From Patescibacteria group bacterium (GTDB lineage: Bacteria > Patescibacteriota > Minisyncoccia > Phycocordibacterales > BOKC01): a stretch of DNA of 64,000 nt. Shown here piece by piece: positions 5,437-14,175 of the stretch. The number at the start of each line of letters is the position of its first letter. Within the stretch, counting starts at the first letter, position 1. The position numbers were made by a program, and so were the translations under genes. A model generated the notes under the pieces. That model worked only from the letters and a program-made list of their open reading frames with translations, was not told where the DNA came from and made no database searches. The stretch is from positions 1 through 64,000 of the forward strand of contig BOKC01000003.1 in the NCBI GenBank assembly GCA_016860785.1. Reading direction: 5' to 3'.

Positions 5437-7543
5437 AAGGGTTTGGTATTACCAAAATTCCATTGCCTCCCCATTGATTTTCACCAAGAGGAATAAAACC
5501 AACTGTTTCTAATGTATCTAAGTCAATTATGCCAACAGCGCGGGCAAATTTATTGGAAAAGTATCCATAATATCCGCCACCTGATTTTTTGCCAAAGATA
5601 ATGCCGTGAGCGCCGGCTGCCGCTGGAATGGTTTTTTCAACCTCAAATCTTTCTAGGGAAATTATACTGATGTCGGCTGTGCCGGTGTTTGCGACAAAAA
5701 CATATTTTCCGGTCGGTTCTGGAATGGCCCAAATTGGGAAAGTTCCGACCTCCACATCTTTTACTATTTCCATTTTTTCCAAATCAATAAACCTAACTTT
5801 GTTTTCAAGGAGAAGACTTACCATTGCGTATTTTCCATCATTGGTAATCTGTGTGGCTAGAGGTAAACCTGGCGCTTCAAAGGTCGCCACTATTTCTTCT
5901 TTTTCAAGGTCAATTATGTTTATTTCCTCTGCTAAAGTAGCGGCGACACTCATCCACTTTCCAGAAGGGTCAATCCAAACACCATGTGGTCCGAATGAGG
6001 TTGGAATTTCTTCTAGAACGTTCAGTTCGTAATCAGTAATAATAATTTGCGTTTCGTTATTTATCGTCCAGTAAACCCTCTCTTTCTTGGGGTGAACAAA
6101 AACGTGAGCCGGCGCATTACCAAGCGGAAGGTTTTTTAAAACCTCTTTTGTTTCTGCGTCTATTTTTGTCACAATATTATGATGCCACTGGGTTTGGAAA
6201 ATGAATTTGTTATCCGGAGTATTCCAAAGATTGTGAGGGTTATTAAAATCATGGTCTTTGATTATATTTTTGATTTCCCAAGTCTCGGCATCTATAACGG
6301 TTATTGTTCCTGGATGTCTTTGTCCAGGGACTATTTCAAACTGGGTATCAACCCAAATTTCTCCAATTCCCGGAGTTTTCGGCAAAACCATTAAATTTTG
6401 ATCAAGTTTTTCTTTTGGCGGCCAGAGTGATTCTACTGGAGATTTTTTACCAACAGCGATTATTCCTTTCATATATGGATGGGTAGGACAGAGATATTCG
6501 TAAATTCCTTCTTTAGTAAATTTAAAAGAAAATTCGTTTTTATCTTCAATGTGGCCTATTGGTCTAAAGCCACTAGAAAAAATTTCTGGTCCAGAGATCG
6601 CCAGTATCGGGTGGGTGTGGATATGCTTGTAATTGTCGCCACCATTCTCTTCGTGAGCGTTTATTTTTTTTAAAAAAATCGATTCAAGAGTATTTCTTAG
6701 GTGACGGTCGTTTTCTGATTTATTTGTATTTTTGCAATGTTTCCAAATGACGGTATCTCCTTTTTTTATTTCTAAAACTTCAGGATGGAACCATGGCGGA
6801 ATTTCATTTATACAAACATAATAATTTTTGTCGGAAGTAGCAAAAGGTTTTGTGATTAAGACAGCTGATAAAATAACAAGTAAAACAAGCGCGCTAGAGA
6901 TTATTTTTTCGGTTTTGTTTTTGTTACCGCTATTAGGGGGATTTGGATTTATGTTTTTAGCATTAGCTTTTTTTTGTTCGTTTTTATTTTGTAGTTTAAA
7001 GGAAAAAACAAAATATCCCCCGGTAATCGCCAAGAGAACAGCTAAAACGTAGATATTTATCCAGACGAAATATGGCATAGAAAACTGCTTTAACATCGCA
7101 AAAATAAAAGTACTATACCAAGAGGCGACCGAAATTCCACCCGCCGAAACTAAAAGTATGAATTTATTACCTAAGGATTTTTTGTTTAGTTTTTTACCGA
7201 CTGATTTTGACAAGAAAGGCAGAATAATAGAATGGAAGACCACACCGTTTGTTATTATCACACCAACAATTGTCAGTTTTGCTAAAAATCGGGGATTAGA
7301 CAGAAGCGGTATACTGCCTGTTGTGACGTGTGAATAAATTAAAAATCCCGCTCCCGAAATGACCAAGATAGAAATTCCAGCCCACATCAACCTCGACAAA
7401 GTTTTTAACAAGTTCAATTCGTCATCTGTAATTTTTTTGTCTTTTAGACTTCTAAAAAATAGGGCATCGGATGCCGTGGCGCCACCAATGCCGATAGCAA
7501 ATCCCAAGAGATGTAGGATTCTCAAAATCAAATAAATATCCAT
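5417..7543 (-). CDS. membrane-cupredoxin-beta-propeller fusion protein
   Basis: A 708-residue protein in three parts. Residues 1-235 have about six membrane spans (4-24, 53-75, 86-108, 126-150, 156-182, 213-233), resembling CopD/DUF2269-type domains. Residues 240-365 form a cupredoxin: candidate ligands are Cys352, His355 and Met358 in LCPTHPYM, plus a His in the HIHTHP cluster (307-311). Residues 390-708 form a YVTN-type propeller. Several blades carry a His in a similar place: NPHNLW, QWHHN, APAHVF, FGPHGVW and GAHGII. A His-lined propeller is how nitrous-oxide reductase holds its CuZ cluster, and methanethiol oxidase is also a His-bearing propeller. There is no CxxCH haem motif. I infer a periplasmic or cell-surface copper enzyme. 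The substrate is unknown. Respiratory-type proteins are rare in these fermentative organisms. Confidence 0.8.
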   Translation of the reverse strand: MDIYLILRILHLLGFAIGIGGATASDALFFRSLKDKKITDDELNLLKTLSRLMWAGISILVISGAGFLIYSHVTTGSIPLLSNPRFLAKLTIVGVIITNGVVFHSIILPFLSKSVGKKLNKKSLGNKFILLVSAGGISVASWYSTFIFAMLKQFSMPYFVWINIYVLAVLLAITGGYFVFSFKLQNKNEQKKANAKNINPNPPNSGNKNKTEKIISSALVLLVILSAVLITKPFATSDKNYYVCINEIPPWFHPEVLEIKKGDTVIWKHCKNTNKSENDRHLRNTLESIFLKKINAHEENGGDNYKHIHTHPILAISGPEIFSSGFRPIGHIEDKNEFSFKFTKEGIYEYLCPTHPYMKGIIAVGKKSPVESLWPPKEKLDQNLMVLPKTPGIGEIWVDTQFEIVPGQRHPGTITVIDAETWEIKNIIKDHDFNNPHNLWNTPDNKFIFQTQWHHNIVTKIDAETKEVLKNLPLGNAPAHVFVHPKKERVYWTINNETQIIITDYELNVLEEIPTSFGPHGVWIDPSGKWMSVAATLAEEINIIDLEKEEIVATFEAPGLPLATQITNDGKYAMVSLLLENKVRFIDLEKMEIVKDVEVGTFPIWAIPEPTGKYVFVANTGTADISIISLERFEVEKTIPAAAGAHGIIFGKKSGGGYYGYFSNKFARAVGIIDLDTLETVGFIPLGENQWGGNGILVIPNPYDEISF

Positions 7544-7601
7544 TTTTAAATTATAGCAAAGTTAAAGACCGAATTCTCTTGGTTTACTATTCTATACAAA
7601 A

Positions 7602-7683
7602 TGCTGGAGGGGAGAATCGAACTCCCACGGGTTACCCCACACGATTTTGAGTCGTGCGCGTCTACCAATTCCGCCACTCCAGC
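7602..7683 (-). tRNA. tRNA-Leu (CAA anticodon)
   Basis: Read on the minus strand the gene begins GCTGGAG and ends CTCCAGC with discriminator A. The anticodon stem-loop CACGA-CTCAAAA-TCGTG gives CAA. A long variable arm (TGTGGGGTAACCCGT) marks a class II tRNA. CCA is not encoded. Confidence 0.95.
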
Positions 7684-7777
7684 TTGTCTGATGAAAATAT
7701 TATATTAAATCAGGGTAAATTTCAATTTTCTATAAAAGGGAATTATGCTAAAATTAGCTTATAAAAAAAATAATAGT

Positions 7778-8779
7778 ATGCAACCAAAGCCATCAGAATT
7801 TTACAACAATTCAGTTTTCTGGATTGAAGTAGACAAAATCAAGCCAAATCCATTCCAGCCAAGAAGGGAGTTTGACGAAATCGCACTCCGTAGTCTGGCT
7901 GAATCAATCAGGCAATATGGTGTACTTCAAGCCCTTGTAGTAACAAGGAGAGAGATTATCCATCCGGACGGCGGTCTTTCAACGGAATATGAGCTTATCG
8001 CTGGCGAGAGGCGTTTGAGGGCGGCAAAACTGGCCGGTCTTTCGCAGGTGCCGGCTCTAATTAGGGCGTCAGAAGACACGGACTTGATGAAATTGGAGCT
8101 TGCCATTATCGAGAATATCCAGCGCGAGGATTTGAGTCCGGTGGACAGGGCTAGAGCTTTTCATCGATTGGCTGAAGAATTCAAATTCAAGCAGAATCAA
8201 ATTGCCGAGAAAGTTGGAAAGAGTAGGGAATATGTTGCCAACACAATCAGAATTCTGACTTTGCCGGACGAAATTCTAGACGCATTAAATCAAGGTAAAA
8301 TCTCTGAAGGTCATACGCGACCTCTGATGATGCTTTCTGAAAAACCAGAAGAACAGTCAGCTCTTTTTAAAGAAATCATAGACAGGAAATTGACAGTTAG
8401 GGACAGCGAGGCGATCGCCAGAAGAGTTGCTGTTGAAAGAGCTAGGAAAAGAGATCTAAGCCCCGAAATTAAAGCTCTGGAGAATGAGCTAAGTGAGACT
8501 TTTGGTACTAGGGTTCTCATAGAGAAAAAGCAGATTGGCGGAAAAATTTTGATTGATTTCTTTTCTGACTCAGATTTGGGAACGATTTTGGATTTAATAA
8601 ATGCTGGCAAGATTAATTTGTCGTCTCAAGGTGAGGTTGTTCAGGGTGGAGAGGAGGTGGGTAAGTTAGCTGAAACGGACACACCTCCAGAAACAGAAGC
8701 GGTTGCTCCGTTGGATGACAGAAGCCGTGAGGAAAAAGAAAACGAAGAAATTTATTTTATCAAAAACTTTTCTGTCTAG
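7778..8779 (+). CDS. parB: ParB-type chromosome partitioning protein
   Basis: DNA-binding CTPase-family protein that marks the origin region for segregation. Visible parts are the N-terminal ParB domain (NPFQPRREFDE, then AGERRLRAAKLAGL, the nucleotide-binding box), the helix-turn-helix after ENIQREDLSPVDRA (QNQIAEKVGKSREYVANTIR), and a C-terminal dimerisation region. I start at ATG 7778 (333 aa). The ATG at 7745 overlaps an extended -10 sequence (TATGCTAAAAT, 7745-7754), which more likely is the promoter. No parA is next to it. The stop overlaps the convergent RelA/SpoT gene by four bases. Confidence 0.93.
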   Translation: MQPKPSEFYNNSVFWIEVDKIKPNPFQPRREFDEIALRSLAESIRQYGVLQALVVTRREIIHPDGGLSTEYELIAGERRLRAAKLAGLSQVPALIRASEDTDLMKLELAIIENIQREDLSPVDRARAFHRLAEEFKFKQNQIAEKVGKSREYVANTIRILTLPDEILDALNQGKISEGHTRPLMMLSEKPEEQSALFKEIIDRKLTVRDSEAIARRVAVERARKRDLSPEIKALENELSETFGTRVLIEKKQIGGKILIDFFSDSDLGTILDLINAGKINLSSQGEVVQGGEEVGKLAETDTPPETEAVAPLDDRSREEKENEEIYFIKNFSV

Positions 8780-10314
8780 CGCTTTTTTTTAGATTCCGAC
8801 CTTTTGTTGGCATCGGATAATGTCGATTTTATTTTTTTCTGCGCCAGTGCTGTTTTAGCATCTTCGAGCCATTTTTTACTGGGGTGACTTCCTTGTCTTG
8901 TAAGAATTTCAACGATATCGCCATTTTTCAGGTTGGAACTTAGGGCTGAAAATTTGCCATTGATCTTTGCCCCAAACATATGATCACCGACATCTGAATG
9001 AATCGCGTAAGCAAAATCAACCGGCGTGGCATCAAATGGCAGATCCATAACATCTCCTTTAGGTGTGAAAACAAAAATTCGCTCCTTGAAGAAATTAGAT
9101 TTTAATTCTTCTTCAAATTTTTCCTGACCAAATTCCGATTGAAATTCAGCTAATTCTTTGACCCAGAGCGGGATGTCATCTTTTTCTTTTTCACTATCAT
9201 TCTTATTTTTTTTGCCGACGTAAGGTAGGAGATGAAAAACCCAAGCCAAACCCCAAGAGTTTTTTTTCCCATCCTCTTTGTAAGAAACATGGGAGGCGAC
9301 TCCGAACTCGGCTTCTTTGTGCATTTCTTCTGTTCTTATTTGTATTTTGGCTATACCACCGTCACCGGTAAAAATTGTGGTGTGAATACTTCTATACCCA
9401 TTAGGTTTTGGGTCGGCAATATAGTCTTTAATCCTGCCGGGTAGAGGACGCCAGAACTCGTGTATTACTCCTAGGGCTTTATAGCAATCAGCCACATCTT
9501 TAACCACGATTCTCAAAGCATAAATATCGTAAATTTTTTCTATATCCATATCGTGCTTTTTCAGTTTTCGAAAAAGACTAAAGATTCCTTTAAGTCGGAA
9601 ATCAGCTTTTAGTATCCGTATCCCTTCTTTTGCCAACTTTATTTGCAAAGCTCGGTAAATTTTTTCAAGTCGTTTTTGGGTGTCCTTGCTTTTCTGCTTG
9701 GTCAACTCTTTTACTTCCTTGTATTCTTTTGGAAAAACATAAGGAAAAGATAAGTCTTCTAGTTGTTTTTTTAGCTGTCCAATTCCGAGGCGGTAGGCAA
9801 TAGGAGCATAAATTTCTAAAGTTTCTTCGGCGATTCGCTTTTGTTTATGAGGCAAAACATACTCTAAGCTCCGCATGTTATGAAGCCGGTCAGCTAATTT
9901 AACTAATATAACTCTTATATCTTGTGACATGGCGACAAAAAGTTTTCTTAAACTTTCACTATGTCTTTTGACACCACGATATTTAATTTTCCCGAGTTTT
10001 GTTACGCCTTCAACTAAAAAAAGAATTTCTTTGTCGAATTCTTTCTCAAACTCTTCTCTACTGATAAGCGCGTCCTCCAAAACGTCATGAAGCAGGCCCG
10101 CGGCAATAGTTTTTGGTCCAACTCCGAGCTCGGCTAAAATTTTTGCCGTTTCAAATGGATGAATAAAATAATCTTCTCCCGACATTCTTTTTTGTCCGTC
10201 GTGAGCTTTTTTAGCAAATTCAAAAGCATTTTTAAGAAGCTCTGTGTCTTTTTTGGAAAAACCGCTAGTTAGAGAAATAATTTCTTCTAATCTCGGTTCT
10301 TTAGATACAATCAT
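8776..10314 (-). CDS. RelA/SpoT family (p)ppGpp synthetase/hydrolase
   Basis: Makes and degrades the stringent-response alarmone (p)ppGpp. The HD hydrolase domain is intact (YFIHPFETA, LLHDVLED, and RLHNMRSLE near residue 145). The synthetase domain follows (DIYALRIVV, DYIADPKPNGYRSIHTT), then a TGS domain (residues 415-475, IFVFTPKGDVMDLP). The protein ends soon after TGS at residue 512. Long Rel proteins have about 700 residues with helical, zinc-finger and ACT domains, so the C-terminal ribosome-sensing part is missing, which is common in reduced genomes. It probably keeps both activities. It converges with parB. Confidence 0.95.
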   Translation of the reverse strand: MIVSKEPRLEEIISLTSGFSKKDTELLKNAFEFAKKAHDGQKRMSGEDYFIHPFETAKILAELGVGPKTIAAGLLHDVLEDALISREEFEKEFDKEILFLVEGVTKLGKIKYRGVKRHSESLRKLFVAMSQDIRVILVKLADRLHNMRSLEYVLPHKQKRIAEETLEIYAPIAYRLGIGQLKKQLEDLSFPYVFPKEYKEVKELTKQKSKDTQKRLEKIYRALQIKLAKEGIRILKADFRLKGIFSLFRKLKKHDMDIEKIYDIYALRIVVKDVADCYKALGVIHEFWRPLPGRIKDYIADPKPNGYRSIHTTIFTGDGGIAKIQIRTEEMHKEAEFGVASHVSYKEDGKKNSWGLAWVFHLLPYVGKKNKNDSEKEKDDIPLWVKELAEFQSEFGQEKFEEELKSNFFKERIFVFTPKGDVMDLPFDATPVDFAYAIHSDVGDHMFGAKINGKFSALSSNLKNGDIVEILTRQGSHPSKKWLEDAKTALAQKKIKSTLSDANKRSESKKKR

Positions 10315-10384
10315 TCTTTCATAATACTATAAACCCGCGAAAGGGGAGAGTGAAGAGCGATCCCAAGCCGGCCCTATACTTTAA

Positions 10385-10477
10385 TTAGGTGGTCGGTTTT
10401 TGTATTTTATCGTCTGTTTTATGCGGATTATGATTGGAATACTCTTTTTTACTATATCTTTCGGGAATAGTTTTTGG
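10385..10477 (-). pseudogene. duplicated fragment of the topA 3' end
   Basis: A 30-codon open stretch on the minus strand begins PKTIPERYSKKEYSNHNPHK. The topA gene directly upstream ends TKTIPERCSDKNCPNHNPHK. The fragment keeps the frame and most residues, but both zinc-finger cysteines have become Tyr. It has no start codon and a stop codon precedes it. I read it as a decayed tandem duplication of the end of topA. Confidence 0.65.
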
Positions 10478-10562
10478 TCACAAATATTTTACTCGCCGCC
10501 ACTCGTAAAATTTTGCGACCCCGGCTCGCGGCCTCGCTAGCTCGCTCGGCATCGCTCCGCCC

Positions 10563-10600
10563 GACAAAAACAATCTACGCACGCAACGCAGGTTGCGTGC
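10563..10600 (-). terminator. probable topA terminator
   Basis: GCACGCAAC (10579-10587) pairs perfectly with GTTGCGTGC (10592-10600). On the minus strand GTAGATTGTTTTTG follows, 12 bases after the topA stop codon. Confidence 0.6.
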
Positions 10601-10611
10601 TCCCCTGAAGA

Positions 10612-12807
10612 CTATTTGTTTAGTTTGTGGGGATTATGATTAGGACAATTTTTATCCGAACATCTTTCTGGGATTGTTTTTGTCCCTTCCATCATAAGTG
10701 AGCCACAGAGCTTACAGATTTCGCCGGTCGGTTTTGATTTGATTGTAAATTTACATTTCGGATAATTTGTGCAAGCGTAAAAAACTCCGAAACGCCCACG
10801 TTTTTCTGTCAGCTCTCCTCCGCCATCTGGCGAATTACATTCTGGGCATTTGACACCGGTTGAGGCCTTCTTTTCTGTCTCCGGGTCTTTTTTGATAAAT
10901 TTACATTTTGGATAGCGATTACAAGAAACAAACCGGCCGTATCTACCGTCTCTTTCTATGAGCCGACCCTTACTGCATTCTGGGCAGTCTTCGCCGGTTT
11001 CTTTTGGACCTTGAAGTTCCTCACCTTCAATTGTTCTAGCACCGCTACATTCTGGGAATTTTTCACAACTTAAAAACTTTCCAGACTTGCTAAGTTTGAT
11101 AATCATGGGACTTTTACATTTTGGACATTTGAGTTTCGCGTCCGCTTTCCCCAGATTGGTTATTTTTTGCATTTTTTCTTTTGATTCTACTTCTTTAAGA
11201 AAAGGTTTATAAAAATCCCCCAAAATTTCTTCGTATTTTAATTTTCCTTGCGCGACAAGGTCGAGCTTGTCTTCCATCTCCGCGGTGAAAGTATCGCTTA
11301 CGTATTGAGTAAAATTTTCTTCCAAAAAAGTGCTGACCACGTCGCCCGTATCGGTGGGGAACAGGGCCTTTCCGCCAGTTTCCGGACGTTTTTCAACATA
11401 ACCGCGATCTTGAATGGTTTTAATAATGAAAGCGTAGGTTGAAGGCCGGCCGATTCCTCTTTTTTCCAATTCCTTAATTAAGCCGGCTTCAGTATAACGC
11501 GACGGCGGCTGTGTTTCTTTTTCTTCAGTTTTGATTTCTTGGAGAAACAACTCTTCACCCTCGGAAACTTTGGGCAAGATCAGATCCTCTCCTTTGGCGG
11601 CCGAGTCAACTTTAAGCCAGCCATCAAAAATAATTCGGGAGCCGGTGGCATAAAATTCCGGTATGTCAGATTCGGTGGTCTTTGCAGTTATTTTGCTTCT
11701 CAAGATTTTAGCGTCCGACATTTGCGAACTTACAGTTCTTTGCCAAATCAGTCTATATAATTTTTTCTGGTATTCATTTTGGCCCGCTATTTCTTTGGTG
11801 ACATCTGACGGCCGAATAGCTTCGTGAGCTTCCTGGGCGGATTTGCTTTTGGTCTTGTAGTTTCTTGGTGAAAAGTAGTCTTTACCGTATTTTTCGTTGA
11901 TGATTTTGGCAATTTGGGCTTGAGCAGACGAACTTAAGTTTGTACTGTCTGTTCTCATGTATGTAATCAGTCCGGCCTCATAAAGTTTTTGCGCGACGGA
12001 CATGGTTTTTGCCGGAGAAAAGCCGAGCCGCGAGCTCGCGGTTTGTTGAAGCGTTGAGGTGATAAAGGGTGCTCTCGGTGATCTTTTTGCTTCGCTCTCT
12101 TTTACTTCCTCAACTCGCCACTTCGCCATCTTGCCGTTTTCCAGAATTCTTTGAACTTCTTGAAAATCGGTTGGTTCTTCCGAACAAGTCAGGGTGAGAG
12201 GTTCTTTATTCTTGTTTAATACGTCTGCCGTTATGACCCAAAATTTATGAGATTCAAAAGCTCTGATCTCTCGCTCGCGCTCCATTATTATTCGAAGTGC
12301 AGGGGATTGAACTCGGCCGGCTGAAAGTCCATACCGAACTTTTTTCCAAATAAGCCCGGAAAGGTCATAGCCGACAAGTCGATCCAACACTCGCCTGGCT
12401 TCTTGAGCTTCTTTTAGATTTATATCAATTTTTCTCGGATGTTTTAAAGCTTCCAACACCGCATCTTTTGTAATTTCATAAAAAACCACTCTTTTAGGAT
12501 TTTTCAAATCAGCGGCTTTAGAAATATGCCAGGCAATGGCTTCGCCTTCTCGATCCGGATCGGTTGCTAACAAAATTTCGTCGGCCTTTTTCGCCGAGTT
12601 TTTAATTTCCGCAACCACTCTTTCTTTGCCCGGGGAAATTTCATAATGTGGCACGAAGCCAGCTTCAATATCTATAGCTTTTTTATTACTTTTTGGCAGA
12701 TCACGGATATGACCAATTGAGGCCTTAACCGTGTAGCCCTTGCCCAGATATTTTGAAATTGTTTTCTCTTTAGCAGGCGACTCTACTATGACTAGTGTAG
12801 TTGTCAT
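10612..12807 (-). CDS. topA: DNA topoisomerase I (type IA)
   Basis: Relaxes negative supercoils by single-strand passage. The Toprim domain is at the N-terminus (VIVESPAKEKTISKYLG, DPDREGEAIAWH). The active-site tyrosine is in GLITYMRTDSTNLS, near residue 300. At the C-terminus lie four Cys4 zinc ribbons (from CPKCKSPMIIK near residue 578 to CSDKNCPNH at the end). At 731 residues it is a normal length. A decayed copy of the last 20 codons lies downstream at 10385-10477. No close neighbours suggest an operon. Confidence 0.97.
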   Translation of the reverse strand: MTTTLVIVESPAKEKTISKYLGKGYTVKASIGHIRDLPKSNKKAIDIEAGFVPHYEISPGKERVVAEIKNSAKKADEILLATDPDREGEAIAWHISKAADLKNPKRVVFYEITKDAVLEALKHPRKIDINLKEAQEARRVLDRLVGYDLSGLIWKKVRYGLSAGRVQSPALRIIMEREREIRAFESHKFWVITADVLNKNKEPLTLTCSEEPTDFQEVQRILENGKMAKWRVEEVKESEAKRSPRAPFITSTLQQTASSRLGFSPAKTMSVAQKLYEAGLITYMRTDSTNLSSSAQAQIAKIINEKYGKDYFSPRNYKTKSKSAQEAHEAIRPSDVTKEIAGQNEYQKKLYRLIWQRTVSSQMSDAKILRSKITAKTTESDIPEFYATGSRIIFDGWLKVDSAAKGEDLILPKVSEGEELFLQEIKTEEKETQPPSRYTEAGLIKELEKRGIGRPSTYAFIIKTIQDRGYVEKRPETGGKALFPTDTGDVVSTFLEENFTQYVSDTFTAEMEDKLDLVAQGKLKYEEILGDFYKPFLKEVESKEKMQKITNLGKADAKLKCPKCKSPMIIKLSKSGKFLSCEKFPECSGARTIEGEELQGPKETGEDCPECSKGRLIERDGRYGRFVSCNRYPKCKFIKKDPETEKKASTGVKCPECNSPDGGGELTEKRGRFGVFYACTNYPKCKFTIKSKPTGEICKLCGSLMMEGTKTIPERCSDKNCPNHNPHKLNK

Positions 12808-13148
12808 GGGATTAAGTAATATATTAAAACATTTTTTTTAGCAAGCCCTCACATCAAGTTTGCCATTGTTTGCCATCGTTGCAATGTGTTTTTTTACTGA
12901 ACTTTTTTATGTAATTTTTATATATGTTTTGTTGTGGATATGATATCGATTATTTTGTCTAAATATCATTTTTCGATTTTTTTTGATGTTTCGAAATTTT
13001 TATAGAATCAGAGCACTATCATACTATATAGTATAGTAGTGTTTAGTGGGTCGGGTTTTTTAATAAAATTTAAAAAACAACCCCGCGCTTATTCAACCTT
13101 AACTTAAGTGTAAGGTATTGCTGATTGGATCTGCGGGTCATTTTCTAC
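12808..13148. other. A/T-rich intergenic region with palindromes
   Basis: No gene is seen. It holds GTTTGCCATTGTTTGCCATC, a single DnaA-box-like TGTGGATAT near 12935, the palindrome family member at 13014-13041, and a hairpin at about 13057-13085 with GTTTTTTAA/TTAAAAAAC arms flanked by G and C runs. One DnaA-like word is not enough to call an origin. Confidence 0.4.
13014..13041. repeat. palindromic element, second copy
   Basis: A 28-bp dyad around ACTATATAGT; 12 of 14 bases in each arm pair. It shares its core with the 42-bp palindrome at 4053-4094. Confidence 0.8.
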
Positions 13149-13149
13149 A

Positions 13150-13183
13150 ACCAAAAAAAAGCGCGGGCGAGAATTCGCCCGCG
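13150..13183 (-). terminator. terminator of the 13212 gene
   Basis: CGCGGGCGA (13162-13170) pairs perfectly with TCGCCCGCG (13175-13183). On the minus strand a run of eight T follows (13160 down to 13153). Confidence 0.85.
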
Positions 13184-13211
13184 TGTTGAATACGTCGGTC
13201 TAGCTAGGAGT

Positions 13212-13805
13212 CTAGGATGACGGCTTTTGGATTTCTCCGGGCCAGTCAAACTGTTGACGGAAGAGCTCTTCCACCCCTTCTCTCCACTCTTCCTCCGGAT
13301 TGTTCGGATCGCCGCGGCTGATCAAGTCTGCCGTGTCGGAGAGAACGTGGAACTTGAAGATCGGTAGGAAGATTCCGAGAGCGTCCCTCGAGCGGAAGGT
13401 GACGAGATTAAACCCTTCCGGCCAGACTGATTCAACCACCCAGATGAAGCCGTCTTGGAATCTAACCAAGTCGCCGGCTTCGCCGAGGCGCCAGTGGCTC
13501 ACATCAATCCCCGAATTCATCTGTTCAATGTCCTCGGGCGAGAGATTTGTGATCTTGCCGCCGAGCAGCTTGACCACCTCTTTCTCCCACTGGTGCCATG
13601 GGCTTTCTGTCTGTTCCGGCTCCGGCTGCTGAAGCTGTTGTGGTTCTTGAAGTGTTAGTGGCTTGTCTTGTTGTTTTCTCGTCGTTGCCACTTGATGTGG
13701 AGAGTCAAGGATCAACCACAAAACAAAAGTGCCAAAAATGAAGAGAGTCAAAGCACCGAGAGTGATATCCATTGTGAGAGAGCCGGACTTTCCTGTCTTT
13801 CCCAT
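13212..13805 (-). CDS. anchored protein of unknown function (G+C-rich cassette)
   Basis: A 197-residue protein. One membrane span near residues 14-36 (ITLGALTLFIFGTFVLW) is followed by a Gln/Pro-rich linker (about 55-68) and a soluble C-terminal domain of about 125 residues, rich in Trp and acidic residues. AAGGAGG lies upstream of ATG 13805, which decides the start; the frame is open to 13955 but that part has no such signal. It has its own promoter-like site (13858-13886), its own terminator, and codon use richer in G+C than recR or topA. No family is recognised. Confidence 0.7.
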   Translation of the reverse strand: MGKTGKSGSLTMDITLGALTLFIFGTFVLWLILDSPHQVATTRKQQDKPLTLQEPQQLQQPEPEQTESPWHQWEKEVVKLLGGKITNLSPEDIEQMNSGIDVSHWRLGEAGDLVRFQDGFIWVVESVWPEGFNLVTFRSRDALGIFLPIFKFHVLSDTADLISRGDPNNPEEEWREGVEELFRQQFDWPGEIQKPSS

Positions 13806-13857
13806 CTTCGCCTCCTTTTTTTTGGAGAAGCCACAAGCCCTCCTTTTTTTCCATTGA

Positions 13858-13886
13858 GATATTAACAGAAAAGATACAAAAGACAA
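13858..13886 (-). promoter_or_regulatory. promoter of the 13212 gene
   Basis: On the minus strand TTGTCT (13886-13881), a spacer of about 17 bp and TAATAT (13863-13858), about 55 bases upstream of the start codon. Confidence 0.45.
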
Positions 13887-13891
13887 GATAA

Positions 13892-13926
13892 TAGAAAAAT
13901 CCCCCGCCGGCGGTTGCCAACGGGGG
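13892..13926 (-). terminator. minus-strand terminator upstream of the 13212 promoter
   Basis: CCCCCG (13901-13906) pairs with CGGGGG (13921-13926), with an inner GGC-GGTT-GCC stem. ATTTTTCT follows on the minus strand. It would end a minus-strand transcript crossing 13930-14085. Confidence 0.7.
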
Positions 13927-13929
13927 ACG

Positions 13930-14084
13930 AATGAAAAGCACCTTTCTCCTCTCAAGGACCGATTGCCTAACTAATGTAGTCAGGACTTTCTGTACCCTCT
14001 TGAGGACAGCATAAGCTCGCGTAGCTCATGGGTGGACGACATAGTCGTGGTCAGGTTCGGGTCTCGAAACCCGCGCTTTTTTTT
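13930..14084 (+). ncRNA. candidate structured small RNA
   Basis: There is no convincing ORF, but a series of stem-loops is present: CTCAAG (13951-13956)/CTTGAG (13999-14004) enclosing CCTAACT (13966-13972)/AGTCAGG (13978-13984), then ACGAC (14036-14040)/GTCGT (14044-14048). A perfect terminator follows on the plus strand: CGGGT (14058-14062)/ACCCG (14069-14073) and eight T. The far end carries a minus-strand terminator, so the transcribed strand is not certain. It does not show the signature sequences of SRP RNA, RNase P RNA or tmRNA. A 27-codon frame from ATG 13931 is possible but unconvincing. Confidence 0.4.
14058..14084 (+). terminator. plus-strand terminator of the 13930 element
   Basis: CGGGT/ACCCG stem with a CTCGAA loop, followed by CGCTTTTTTTTC. 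Confidence 0.8.
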
Positions 14085-14175
14085 CTTCAGACCACGGGCT
14101 CGGTGCACCGATTTGGGTATTTTTCTATTTTTCTTTCCTAAAATTTCTAAAATACGGCTCAATACTAGGGTATTT

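Noticed and set aside
5417-7543. Cytochrome cd1 nitrite reductase
   Set aside because: The propeller alone recalls the d1 domain, but there is no CxxCH haem-binding site and the fused domain is a cupredoxin.
12808-13148. Possible replication origin between topA and the 13212 gene
   Set aside because: Only one DnaA-box-like word is seen, dnaA is not near, and the A/T-rich composition is explained by intergenic palindromes.
13930-14084. SRP RNA, RNase P RNA or tmRNA
   Set aside because: The conserved GGAAGGAAGC, GAGGAAAGTCC-type core or tRNA-like ends are not present.
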